This document shows positions 35,396-43,349 of a DNA stretch of 64,000 nucleotides, one piece after another. Source of the DNA: Roseomonas sp. CECT 9278 (GTDB taxonomy: Bacteria > Pseudomonadota > Alphaproteobacteria > Acetobacterales > Acetobacteraceae). The notes under the pieces are model-generated. The model did not search any database. It saw nothing but the letters and a program-made list of their open reading frames with translations, and was not told the origin of the DNA. A program made the position numbers and the translations under genes. The stretch covers positions 1 to 64,000 of the forward strand of contig NZ_CAKKLX010000019.1 of assembly GCF_918698155.1 (NCBI RefSeq), given 5' to 3'. Within the stretch, counting starts at the first letter, position 1. Each line of letters opens with the position of its first letter.

Positions 35396-36358
35396 TCAGG
35401 CAACGTCGGCAAGCTCCAGCACCGAAGGGTGGAACAGCGCCTCGGGCGGGATCGCCTGCGCCGCGAGCCCATCGGCCACGGCGTAGCGGATCATCGCCGC
35501 GATCTCCTCGCGATTGCGCGCGAAGCCATAGGGCCAGGGGTTGCCACCCATGGCGGCGATCTGCGCCTCGGCCTCGGCGGCGATCCAGGGCAGCGAGACG
35601 CGCAGCACGTTGACCAGCCGCAGTTCGGCGATGGAGGCGGCCTTGGCCGCGGCGAAGGCGCGGAACAGTTCGACCGGCAGCCACGGGTGGCGTTCCACCA
35701 CGTCGCGCCGCACCGCGAGGCAATGCATGATCGGGAAGAAGCCGGTACTGCCGAACCAGGCCTGTTCCTCCGCGCGTGTGTCAGGCCACAGGCGGTCAAC
35801 CGGCGCGGAACGCTCCAGGAAGCAGCGCGGCGGCCGCGGGCCGATCAGCGCATCGATCTCGCCGGCTTCCAGCGCCGCCTCCAGGTCACGGCCCAGCGGC
35901 TGCACGTCGAAGCCCGCGGGCAGCGTGATCGCCACCCGCTCGCCGCCGGTGCGCCAGGCGATGCCCTTCGTGTCCACGCCATAGTGCTCGCGCAGGAAGC
36001 CGCGCACCCAGAGCGCGGCCGTCTGCTGGTATTCCGGCAGGCCGATGGTGCGGCCAGCAAGGTCGGCGGCCGATCGGATGCCGCGGTCGGTGCGGATATA
36101 GACGGCGGAATGGCGGAAGGCGCGCGACAGGAACACCGGCACGCCGACATACGGGCTGTCGCCGCGCGCGGTGGTGACGATGTGGCTGCCCATCGACAGT
36201 TCCGACACCTCGAAGGCGCGGTCGCGCAGCGCGCGGCGGAAGATGTCCTCCGGCTCGCCGGGGATGAAGGTGATGTCGCAGCCATTCACGCGGAAGCGGC
36301 CGTCCATCAGCGGCCTGGTGCGGTCGGAGGCCGTGCAGGCAAGGGTCAGCGGGATCAT
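35396..36358 (-). CDS. 4,5-dihydroxyphthalate decarboxylase-like / SBP-fold protein
   Basis: A 320-residue protein without signal peptide. The two-lobed fold is indicated by LAGRTIGLPEYQQTAALWVRG near 100 and IDALIGPRPP near 170; early LACTASDRTRPLMDG matches the 4,5-dihydroxyphthalate decarboxylase (Pht5/NMT1-like) family. Members of this family resemble binding proteins, and most have no proven enzyme activity. The ATG overlaps the molybdenum hydroxylase stop by ATGA, so it is translated with that enzyme. A decarboxylation of a hydroxylated aromatic acid is a plausible but unproven role. Confidence 0.85.
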   Translation of the reverse strand: MIPLTLACTASDRTRPLMDGRFRVNGCDITFIPGEPEDIFRRALRDRAFEVSELSMGSHIVTTARGDSPYVGVPVFLSRAFRHSAVYIRTDRGIRSAADLAGRTIGLPEYQQTAALWVRGFLREHYGVDTKGIAWRTGGERVAITLPAGFDVQPLGRDLEAALEAGEIDALIGPRPPRCFLERSAPVDRLWPDTRAEEQAWFGSTGFFPIMHCLAVRRDVVERHPWLPVELFRAFAAAKAASIAELRLVNVLRVSLPWIAAEAEAQIAAMGGNPWPYGFARNREEIAAMIRYAVADGLAAQAIPPEALFHPSVLELADVA

Positions 36359-38478
36359 GAGGCCGCGAGGTTCTCCGGCGTGAAGGGCATGGCGCGCGGA
36401 CGGATGCCGAGCGCATCGTGGATGGCATTCGCGATGGCGGCGATGGTCGGCGCGAGCGACGCCTCCCCGGCCCCCAGCGGCTTCTCCTCGGGTCGCGCGA
36501 TCAGCCGCGTCTCGACCTGCGGCACCTCGCTGAAGCGCAGGATCGGGTAGCTGTCCCAGTCGGTGCTGGTGACCATGCGGGCATCGAAGGCGACCGCCTC
36601 GTGCAGCGCCATCGACACGCCGTGGATGGCGCCGCCCTCATACTGGTTGGCCACGCCGTCGGGGTTGATGACCTCGCCGACATCGGCGGCGATCCACAGG
36701 CGGCGGCAGACCACGCGGTCCAGCGCCTCGACCTCCGCAGCCACCGCGCACAGCGCGCCGGTGTGCTTGTAGCGCGCGTAGGCCAGGCCCATGCCGAAGC
36801 CCTCGCGCCGCGCGCGTCCGCGCCAGCCGGCCATCCCGGCGGCCAGCGCCAGCACCTCCCGCGCGCGCGGGTCATCCAGGTGGCGCAGGCGGAAATCGAG
36901 CGCGTCCTCCCCGTTCAGCGCCGCCAGCCCGTCCATCACGGATTCGATGGCGAAGACATTCGCCGGCGCCCCCAGCCCGCGCAGCGCCGAGACGCGCAGC
37001 GGCATCCGCGCGATGTGCTTGACCCCGATGGTCAGCTTCGGGATGCGATAGGCCGGCACCGCGTTGCGCTGCGCCCCGCCGCCCGAGGCCAGCGGCGGGT
37101 TCATCGCATTCGGGATCTCGCGCGGCGGGTCCATGTATTCCACCGCCAGCAGGGTCGGCAGCGCGCCGCGCCCGGGGCGGGAGGAATGGCCGTGGCTGAT
37201 CACCTCCTCGCGCCATTCGGCGATGCTGCCGGTGGCGTCCAGCGTGGCCTCGATGTCGACCAGCATGGCCGAGGACACCGGCCCCCAGCCGAGTTCCTCC
37301 GCCCGTGACCACAGCAGCCGCACCGGCCGCCCCGGTGCCGCGCGCGCCGCCAGCGCGGCATCCAGCGCCACATCGTCCGCGCCGTTGTGGCCGTAGCAGC
37401 CGGCACCCTCCATGTGACGGACCAGGATGTCGTCCTCCGCCATGGAGAGCGCCTTCGCGAGATCCGCGCGCAGGTTGTAGACGCCCTGCGAATGGGTCCA
37501 GACCTCCAGCGTCGTGCCCTGCCAGCGCGCAACGGCGCAACACGTGCCGATCGACGCATGCGTGACATAGGGGCGCGAGAAGCTCGCGCGCAGCGTCCTG
37601 GCCGGCGCGCCCGCGGGTTCGTCGCGCTCCAGCACCACGGCGCGGTCGCCGGGCGCGGCGCGCAGCCAGTCGGCCAGCGCGTGCTGCGGCGGCAGGGTGT
37701 CCTCGGCGTCCCAGCGGCAGCGCGCGGCGAGGTGCGTCGCGGCGCGCTCGGCAGCGTGCTCCGTCGCGGCGACCACCGCGAGGAAGGCGCCGTCGCGCGC
37801 GATGCCGGCGCCGCCAGGCAGCGCGTCGTCGGGCAGCGTGACCAGCCGCGCCCGGCGGGCCGGTGGACGCACCACGCGGGCATGCAGCATGCCCGGCAGG
37901 CGCAGGTCGTGCAGGAAGCGCGCCGCGCCGAACACCTTGTCCGGCAGGTCGATGCGCGCCGCCGAGGTGCCCGCCACGCGCCGCGCGCCCGGCGGCTTGG
38001 CGCGCACATCGGCCGGCGCCTCGCAGGCCAGCAGCGCGGCATCGGCCTGCGACCAGTAGGACGCGACAACGCGCCCATCCGGCGCCAGGAAGGCGCCGTC
38101 CTCGACCCGCAGCGCCTCGACCGGCACGCCGCTGCGCTGCGCCGCCACTTCCAGATGGATGGCGCGCGCCGCCGCCGCCGCATGGCGCAGCGCCATGCCG
38201 CTGTCCTGCACGGACAGGCTGCCCGAGGTCACCCCTTCATTCGGGCTGCCCGGCGTGCTGGCCGCGGAAACGCGCACGCGCGGCAGCGCGACATCCAGCT
38301 CCTCCGCGACGATCTGCGCCAGCGCGGTCAGGATGCCCTGGCCGAGCTCCACCTTCCCCGGCGTGACCGTGACATGCCCCTCCCGCGCGAAGGCCAGCCA
38401 GCGATCGAGCCGCGGGGTCGCCGCCAGGCTCCCCGGCAGCTTCCCCGGCGGCGCGGCGCGGCGGTCGAGGTCGCTCAT
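36355..38478 (-). CDS. Molybdopterin-binding subunit of an aldehyde/xanthine-type hydroxylase
   Basis: A 707-residue large subunit that binds the molybdenum cofactor. It has GKVELGQGILTALAQIVAEE near 55, YEGGAIHGVSMAL and, near the end, GAGEASLAPTIAAIANAI with the catalytic glutamate of the family. It resembles the isoquinoline 1-oxidoreductase/nicotinate dehydrogenase B type. It has no signal peptide and no cytochrome extension. The ATG overlaps the 2Fe-2S gene by ATGA. No FAD subunit is present, so electrons must leave by another carrier. Confidence 0.93.
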   Translation of the reverse strand: MSDLDRRAAPPGKLPGSLAATPRLDRWLAFAREGHVTVTPGKVELGQGILTALAQIVAEELDVALPRVRVSAASTPGSPNEGVTSGSLSVQDSGMALRHAAAAARAIHLEVAAQRSGVPVEALRVEDGAFLAPDGRVVASYWSQADAALLACEAPADVRAKPPGARRVAGTSAARIDLPDKVFGAARFLHDLRLPGMLHARVVRPPARRARLVTLPDDALPGGAGIARDGAFLAVVAATEHAAERAATHLAARCRWDAEDTLPPQHALADWLRAAPGDRAVVLERDEPAGAPARTLRASFSRPYVTHASIGTCCAVARWQGTTLEVWTHSQGVYNLRADLAKALSMAEDDILVRHMEGAGCYGHNGADDVALDAALAARAAPGRPVRLLWSRAEELGWGPVSSAMLVDIEATLDATGSIAEWREEVISHGHSSRPGRGALPTLLAVEYMDPPREIPNAMNPPLASGGGAQRNAVPAYRIPKLTIGVKHIARMPLRVSALRGLGAPANVFAIESVMDGLAALNGEDALDFRLRHLDDPRAREVLALAAGMAGWRGRARREGFGMGLAYARYKHTGALCAVAAEVEALDRVVCRRLWIAADVGEVINPDGVANQYEGGAIHGVSMALHEAVAFDARMVTSTDWDSYPILRFSEVPQVETRLIARPEEKPLGAGEASLAPTIAAIANAIHDALGIRPRAMPFTPENLAAS

Positions 38479-38933
38479 GCGCGCATCTCCGCCGCCGCGC
38501 GCCGCACCGCGCGGACGATCCGGTTGTGGCTGCCGCAGCGGCACAGATGCGGGTCGAGCGCCGCGCGGATCGCCGCGTCGTCCGGGTCGGGATCGCGCGC
38601 CAGCAGCGCCACGGCCGCGACCAGGATGCCGGACAGGCAGAAGCCGCACTGCCCCGCCTGCTCGTGCAGGAATGCGCGCTGCAATGGATGCGGCGCGGCG
38701 GGCGTGCCAAGCCCTTCCACCGTCGTCACGCTGCGCCCCGCGACCGCTTGCGCCGGCAGGGTGCAGGCATGGGCCGGCGCGCCATCCACCAGCACCACGC
38801 AGGCGCCGCAGGCTTCCGCGCCGCAGCCCAGGCGCGGGCCGGACAGGCCGAGCTCCCCGCGCAGCACATGCAGCAGCGGCGCGCCGTCGTCGGCCACCGA
38901 CACCGCCGCGCCGTTGAGCGTGAAGGCGACCAT
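38475..38933 (-). CDS. [2Fe-2S] subunit of the same hydroxylase
   Basis: A 152-residue protein with both clusters of xanthine-oxidase-type small subunits: a plant-type ferredoxin domain with CGAEACGACVV and a later ACTLPA cysteine, and a helical domain with QCGFCLSGIL and HLCRCGSHNRI. It passes electrons from the molybdenum site. The ATG overlaps the receptor stop (TGATG) and its stop overlaps the large subunit (ATGA). Confidence 0.95.
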   Translation of the reverse strand: MVAFTLNGAAVSVADDGAPLLHVLRGELGLSGPRLGCGAEACGACVVLVDGAPAHACTLPAQAVAGRSVTTVEGLGTPAAPHPLQRAFLHEQAGQCGFCLSGILVAAVALLARDPDPDDAAIRAALDPHLCRCGSHNRIVRAVRRAAAEMRA

Positions 38934-39898
38934 CAGTTCGCGGTGATGCGGGCGATGCGGATGCCCTCGGCCTGGCGGGCGATGTCCTCGCGCAGGAAGC
39001 GGTCGAAGGCCTCGACCGACATCGGGTTGACCAGCGCGCCGGCGCGGGTCTGCGCCTCGCGCGTCGCGGGCAGGCCCATGATGCGGTTGACCTCGGCGGC
39101 GATGCGTTCGCGGATCGGCAGCGGCGTCGCCGCCGGCGCCATCAGGCCGAGCCAGATGCTGGCCTCGTAGCCCGGCAGCACCTCGGCCACCGTCGGCGCA
39201 TCCGGCAGCAGCGGGCTGCGCTGCGGGCCGGTGGTGGCCAGCGCCCGCACGCGCCCGCCGCGCGCCTGTTCGGCCATGGTGGGAATGGCGTCGAACATCA
39301 TCGGCACCTGGCCGGCGATCAGCGCGGTGCGCGCCTCGTTCGACCCGCGGAAGGGGATGTGGGTCACCTGGATATCCGCCATGGCGCGGAAGATCTCGCC
39401 CGCCACGTGATAGGGCGTGCCGGGGCCGGAGGAAGCGTAGTCGAGCCGCCCGGGATTCGCCTTCGCATAGGCGATCAGTTCCGGCAGCGAGTTCACGCCG
39501 AGTGAGGGATGCACCACCAGCACGTGATGCGCCACGTTGATGAAGGCCACCGCGGACAGGTCGCGCATCAGCACATAGGGGCGGTTGGGCAGCAGCGTTT
39601 CGTTCGCCGTGTGCGTGTTCGACATCAGCAGCAGCGTGTGGCCATCCGGGGCGGCCTTGGCCACCGCATCGGCGCCGATGGTGCCGCCGGCGCCGGGGCG
39701 GTTCTCGATCACCACCGGCTGGCCGAAGGCCTGCTGCAAAGGTTCCTGGAGGAAGCGCCCGGCGACATCGGCCGACCCGCCAAGGCCGAAGGGCACCACG
39801 ATGCGGATGGGGCGCGTGGGCCAGGCCTGCGCCGCGGCGCCGCGCCCGCCCGCCAGTGCTGCGGCGCCCAGCGCCAGCACCGTCCTGCGGTCCACCAT
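38933..39898 (-). CDS. Bug-family periplasmic receptor
   Basis: A 321-residue exported receptor with signal peptide MVDRRTVLALGAAALAGG. IRIVVPFGLGGSADVAGRFL, ENRPGAGGTIGADAVA and HIPFRGSNEARTAL show the Bug family. GGGAGGAA lies 8-10 bases before the ATG. It is the first gene of the operon with the two-subunit hydroxylase and the dihydroxyphthalate-decarboxylase-like protein, so it probably captures the ligand that these enzymes oxidise, likely a carboxylated aromatic or heterocycle (inference). Confidence 0.92.
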   Translation of the reverse strand: MVDRRTVLALGAAALAGGRGAAAQAWPTRPIRIVVPFGLGGSADVAGRFLQEPLQQAFGQPVVIENRPGAGGTIGADAVAKAAPDGHTLLLMSNTHTANETLLPNRPYVLMRDLSAVAFINVAHHVLVVHPSLGVNSLPELIAYAKANPGRLDYASSGPGTPYHVAGEIFRAMADIQVTHIPFRGSNEARTALIAGQVPMMFDAIPTMAEQARGGRVRALATTGPQRSPLLPDAPTVAEVLPGYEASIWLGLMAPAATPLPIRERIAAEVNRIMGLPATREAQTRAGALVNPMSVEAFDRFLREDIARQAEGIRIARITAN

Positions 39899-39957
39899 GC
39901 TTCGTTCCTCCCGTTCGTGTCGCGCATTAGGGGCGGCGACGCGCCCCCACGCAAGGG

Positions 39958-40689
39958 TCACACCCAGTCGGGCACCGACATCGCCGCATAGGCGTCGCGC
40001 AGCGCGCGTTCCCAGCCTTCGCGCACCAGGCGGAAATACGGCTCGTCCTCGGTGATGCGCTTGCGAAGCGCCACGCGCTGCGTGCCCGCGCGCACCACCA
40101 GCAGGTCGAGCGGCATGCCGACCGTGAGGTTGGACCGCAGCGTGCCGTCCATGCTGATCAGCGCCAGCTTCACGCCATCGGCCAGCGAAATGCCGGGCGT
40201 CACGGCGCGATCGAGGATCGGCTTGCCGTATTTGTGCTCGCCGATCTGCAGGAACGACGTATCGGCGGTCGCCTCGACGAAATTGCCGGCCGCATAGACC
40301 ATGTACAGCCGGTGGGGCTGCCCGGCGATCTGCCCGCCCAGCAGCAGCGCCACGTCGAAGCCGATGCCCTGCGCGCGCAGCGATGGGCCGTCGGCGTCGA
40401 ACACCGCGCGCACCGCGGCGCCGACCAGCTGCGCGGCGCGGAACATGGTGGGCACGTCGCGCAGCGTGTGGCGTTCGCTGTCCAGCCACACGCCTTCCTG
40501 CAGGCGGTTCCACACGGCCTGGCTGATCGCCAAATTGCCCGAGGACAGCATGGCCAGCATGCGCTCGCCGGGCACTTCCTCGACATGCATCTTCGAGAAG
40601 GTGGAGATGTGGTCGACACCCGCATTGGTGCGCGTGTCCGACAGCAGGACCAGGCCTTCGTCCAGGAACAGCCCGACGCAATAGGTCAT
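39958..40689 (-). CDS. Anbu-type proteasome-like protease
   Basis: A 243-residue Ntn-hydrolase of the Anbu (ancestral beta subunit) group. After removal of Met, Thr-1 is exposed in MTYCVGLFLD; D17 and K32 (SDTRTNAG and TFSKM) supply the rest of the proteasome-type catalytic set. The start at 40689 is required to place the threonine; a longer frame up to 40740 would bury it. It follows the alpha-E gene by 13 bases. Anbu forms ring or helical assemblies, and its substrate is unknown; the neighbours are its usual partners. Confidence 0.93.
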   Translation of the reverse strand: MTYCVGLFLDEGLVLLSDTRTNAGVDHISTFSKMHVEEVPGERMLAMLSSGNLAISQAVWNRLQEGVWLDSERHTLRDVPTMFRAAQLVGAAVRAVFDADGPSLRAQGIGFDVALLLGGQIAGQPHRLYMVYAAGNFVEATADTSFLQIGEHKYGKPILDRAVTPGISLADGVKLALISMDGTLRSNLTVGMPLDLLVVRAGTQRVALRKRITEDEPYFRLVREGWERALRDAYAAMSVPDWV

Positions 40690-40702
40690 CGCGGCCTCGC
40701 GT

Positions 40703-41644
40703 TCAGGAATGCAGGTAGAAGCCCGCGATCTCGCGGCCAAGGTCGATGTTGCGGTCGATCTTGCGGGTCAGGAAGTCGTGCAGCCCGCCGGCCATGATGT
40801 CCTCGATGCGGGCGAAGCGCAGCCGGGCATGGACCTCGCCGGCCAGGCGGTGGCATTCGCCGCGCTTGCCGCCATGCGATGCCGCCAGCGCGTCCAGCGT
40901 TTCCTCGATGCGCGCATAGCAGGCGATCATCGACCGCGGCAGTTCCGGGCGCAGCAGCAGCAGTTCCGCGATCCGCCGCGGCTCGAGCCGCGCGTGATAG
41001 ACCCATTGATAGGCGCGCAGCGCCGAGACCGAACGCAATATCGCCTGCCATTGCAGGTAGGCGACCGCGCCGCTTTCCTCGACATCGCCCAGCGCATGGT
41101 GGTGCACGTCCAGCACGCGCGCCGTGTTGTCGGCGCGTTCCAGCATGGTGCCCAGGCGCACGAAGCGCCAGGCCTCGTCACGCAGCATGGTGTCGGCATA
41201 GGCGCCGTTGAACAGCACCGTGCGCGACTTCACCCAGTCGAGGAAATCGGGCAGCCGGTCGGGCGTGAAGGTCTCGTCCGAGCACCGGCGCGCCTGCGAC
41301 CAGGTCTCGTTCACCGCCTCCCACATGTCGACCGTCAGCGCGGTGCGCACGGCGCGCCCGTTGCGCCGCGCCGCCTCGATGCAGGACATGATCGACGACG
41401 GGTTCTCGGGATCGGCGGCCAAATAGCGGACCACGTTCTCCTGCGTCAGCGGGATGTCCTTGGCGATGAAGCCGGGCTCGCAGCCCGAGGCGATCAGCAG
41501 CGCGCGCCAGGCGCTGTCGCGCTGCGCCACCGCGCCGGTCAGCGACACCATCCGCAGCGCCACCTGCAAGCCGCGCGCATTGTTGCCCGCGCGCTCCACA
41601 TAGCGGCCGAGCCAGTACAGGCTGGCGGCGGTGCTGCTCAGCAT
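40703..41644 (-). CDS. Alpha-E domain protein
   Basis: A 313-residue all-helical protein of the alpha-E (DUF403, COG2307) family. SSTAASLYWLGRYVERAGNN at the N-terminus and ILRSVSALRAYQWVYHAR near residue 210 are typical. It overlaps the ATP-grasp gene by 7 bases. Proteins of this family travel with an ATP-grasp peptide-ligase-like protein, a transglutaminase-like protein and Anbu; a role in making or breaking a small peptide has been suggested in the literature of the cluster but I cannot confirm it from sequence. Confidence 0.92.
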   Translation of the reverse strand: MLSSTAASLYWLGRYVERAGNNARGLQVALRMVSLTGAVAQRDSAWRALLIASGCEPGFIAKDIPLTQENVVRYLAADPENPSSIMSCIEAARRNGRAVRTALTVDMWEAVNETWSQARRCSDETFTPDRLPDFLDWVKSRTVLFNGAYADTMLRDEAWRFVRLGTMLERADNTARVLDVHHHALGDVEESGAVAYLQWQAILRSVSALRAYQWVYHARLEPRRIAELLLLRPELPRSMIACYARIEETLDALAASHGGKRGECHRLAGEVHARLRFARIEDIMAGGLHDFLTRKIDRNIDLGREIAGFYLHS

Positions 41645-43164
41645 CCCGCACCCCCGTGGAACTGCGACTGGCCCTGCGACCCCGACCCTGACGGCGACTG
41701 GGACTGCGATTGCGTCTGCGACCGGCTGGGCGGCGCGATGTCGGCGGGGTCGTCCTCCAGCACCCAGGTATCCTTGGTGCCGCCGCCCTGCGAGGAATTC
41801 ACCACCAGCGATCCCTCCCGCAGCGCCACGCGCGTCAGGCCGCCGGGCACCACGCGGACCTCCTTGCCCGACAGGATGAAGGGGCGCAGGTCGACATGGC
41901 GCGGCGCGATGCCCTTGTCGGTCAGCGTCGGCACGGTGGACAGCGCCAGGGTCGGCTGCGCGATGTATTCGGCCGGGCTGGCCTTGATGCGCCGGGCGAA
42001 GTCGGCGCGCTGTTCGGCGGTGCTGTGCGGGCCGACCAGCATGCCGTAGCCGCCCGACCCATGGGTCAGCTTCACCACCAGTTCGTGCAGGTGGTCCAGC
42101 ACATAGGCGCGGTCGTCGGCGCGCTCGCACAGGAAGGTCGGCACATTGGCCAGCAGCGGTTCCTCGTTCAGGTAGAAGCGGATCATCTCCGGCACATAGG
42201 GATAGATCGCCTTGTCGTCGGCGATGCCGGCACCCGGCGCATTGGCCAGCGCGACATTGCCCGCCTTGTAGGCCGCCATCAGCCCCGGCACGCCGAGCAC
42301 GCTTTCGGGCCGGAACACCCTGGGGTCCAGGTAGTCGTCGTCGATCCGGCGATAGATCACGTCGACGCGCCGCGGGCCGGTCGTGGTCCGCATGAAGACA
42401 ACGTCGTCCTCGACGAACAGGTCGGGGCCTTCGACCACCTCCACGCCCATCTCGTCGGCCAGGAAGCAGTGTTCGTAATACGCGCTGTTGTAGGACCCCG
42501 GCGTCAGGATCGCGACGCGCGGGGTGCCGCGGCAGCCTTCCGGCGCCACCGATTTCAGCGTCTCGAGCAATTCCTCGGGGTAATGGCCGACCGAGGCGAT
42601 GCGGTGCGTGGCGAAGATGCCGGGGAACAGGCGCAGCATCGCCTCGCGCCCCTCCAGCATGTAGGACACGCCCGAGGGCGTGCGGCAATTGTCCTCCAGC
42701 ACCCAGAACTCGCTGGGGCTGGTGCGGACCACGTCGATGCCGGCGATGTGGGTATAGACGCCGCCGGGCGGGGTGAAGCCGGCCATCTCGGGGCGGAAGG
42801 CCTCGTTGTCGCGCACCAGCGCCGCGGGGATGCGCCCCGCCCGCAGGATCTCCTGCTTGCCGTACACATCCGCGAGGAAGCGGTTCAGCGCCGTGACCCG
42901 CTGCACCAGCCCGCGCGACAGCGCATCCCATTCGGCGCGCGCCAGGATGCGCGGAATGATGTCGAAGGGGATCAGCCGTTCGGGATCGCCGCCCTCGCCA
43001 TAGACCGCGAAGGTGATGCCGATGCGCTTGAACAGCAGTTCGGCCTCGTGCCGGCGATGTTCCAGCGCGGCGCGCGGCGTGGCGGCGAGCCATCGCGCGA
43101 TCTCGGCATAGGGGCCGCGGATCAGGCCGTCGGCCGACATTTCGTCGAAGGCAGGGGTGGTCAT
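41638..43164 (-). CDS. Circularly permuted ATP-grasp protein
   Basis: A 508-residue ATP-grasp type-2 (COG2308, DUF404/407) protein. Seen are FAVYGEGGDPERLIPFDIIP near 70, PSEFWVLEDNCRTPSGVSY near 165, and HGSGGYGMLVGP near 370, which form the permuted nucleotide-binding core. It is probably a ligase joining amino acids. Two starts are possible: ATG 43164, used here, or GTG 43170, which has GGAGG 11 bases upstream. The last 25 or so residues are a Gln/Ser/Gly repeat tail that is not part of the domain. First gene of the Anbu operon. Confidence 0.92.
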   Translation of the reverse strand: MTTPAFDEMSADGLIRGPYAEIARWLAATPRAALEHRRHEAELLFKRIGITFAVYGEGGDPERLIPFDIIPRILARAEWDALSRGLVQRVTALNRFLADVYGKQEILRAGRIPAALVRDNEAFRPEMAGFTPPGGVYTHIAGIDVVRTSPSEFWVLEDNCRTPSGVSYMLEGREAMLRLFPGIFATHRIASVGHYPEELLETLKSVAPEGCRGTPRVAILTPGSYNSAYYEHCFLADEMGVEVVEGPDLFVEDDVVFMRTTTGPRRVDVIYRRIDDDYLDPRVFRPESVLGVPGLMAAYKAGNVALANAPGAGIADDKAIYPYVPEMIRFYLNEEPLLANVPTFLCERADDRAYVLDHLHELVVKLTHGSGGYGMLVGPHSTAEQRADFARRIKASPAEYIAQPTLALSTVPTLTDKGIAPRHVDLRPFILSGKEVRVVPGGLTRVALREGSLVVNSSQGGGTKDTWVLEDDPADIAPPSRSQTQSQSQSPSGSGSQGQSQFHGGAGC

Positions 43165-43282
43165 GGTCACCGGCGCGAGATCCTCCGATGCCCAGCCTTG
43201 CCGAGCCATGCCCCCGCGCGCAAGCCCGGCCTGCCCGATGAGGCCCCGAACGATCACCGTTCTGCCCAGCAAGCAGGCTGTC

Positions 43283-43302
43283 GCTGCCCCCCGATGGGCA
43301 GC
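43283..43302. other. Hairpin in the divergent region before the ThDP enzyme
   Basis: GCTGCCC and GGGCAGC form a perfect 7-base stem with loop CCCGAT, inside the 185-base gap (43165-43349) between the ATP-grasp gene and the ThDP enzyme. It could be an operator or a leader hairpin of the latter. No promoter boxes are convincing in this gap. Confidence 0.3.
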
Positions 43303-43349
43303 ACGGAGCATCGCGCCTATGGTCCGCGCCCCCTTGCCGGAGAGCCCGC

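Noticed and set aside
36418-37308. Plus-strand ORFs across the molybdenum hydroxylase (also 37387-38946)
   Set aside because: Shadows of the conserved minus-strand gene; no domain visible.
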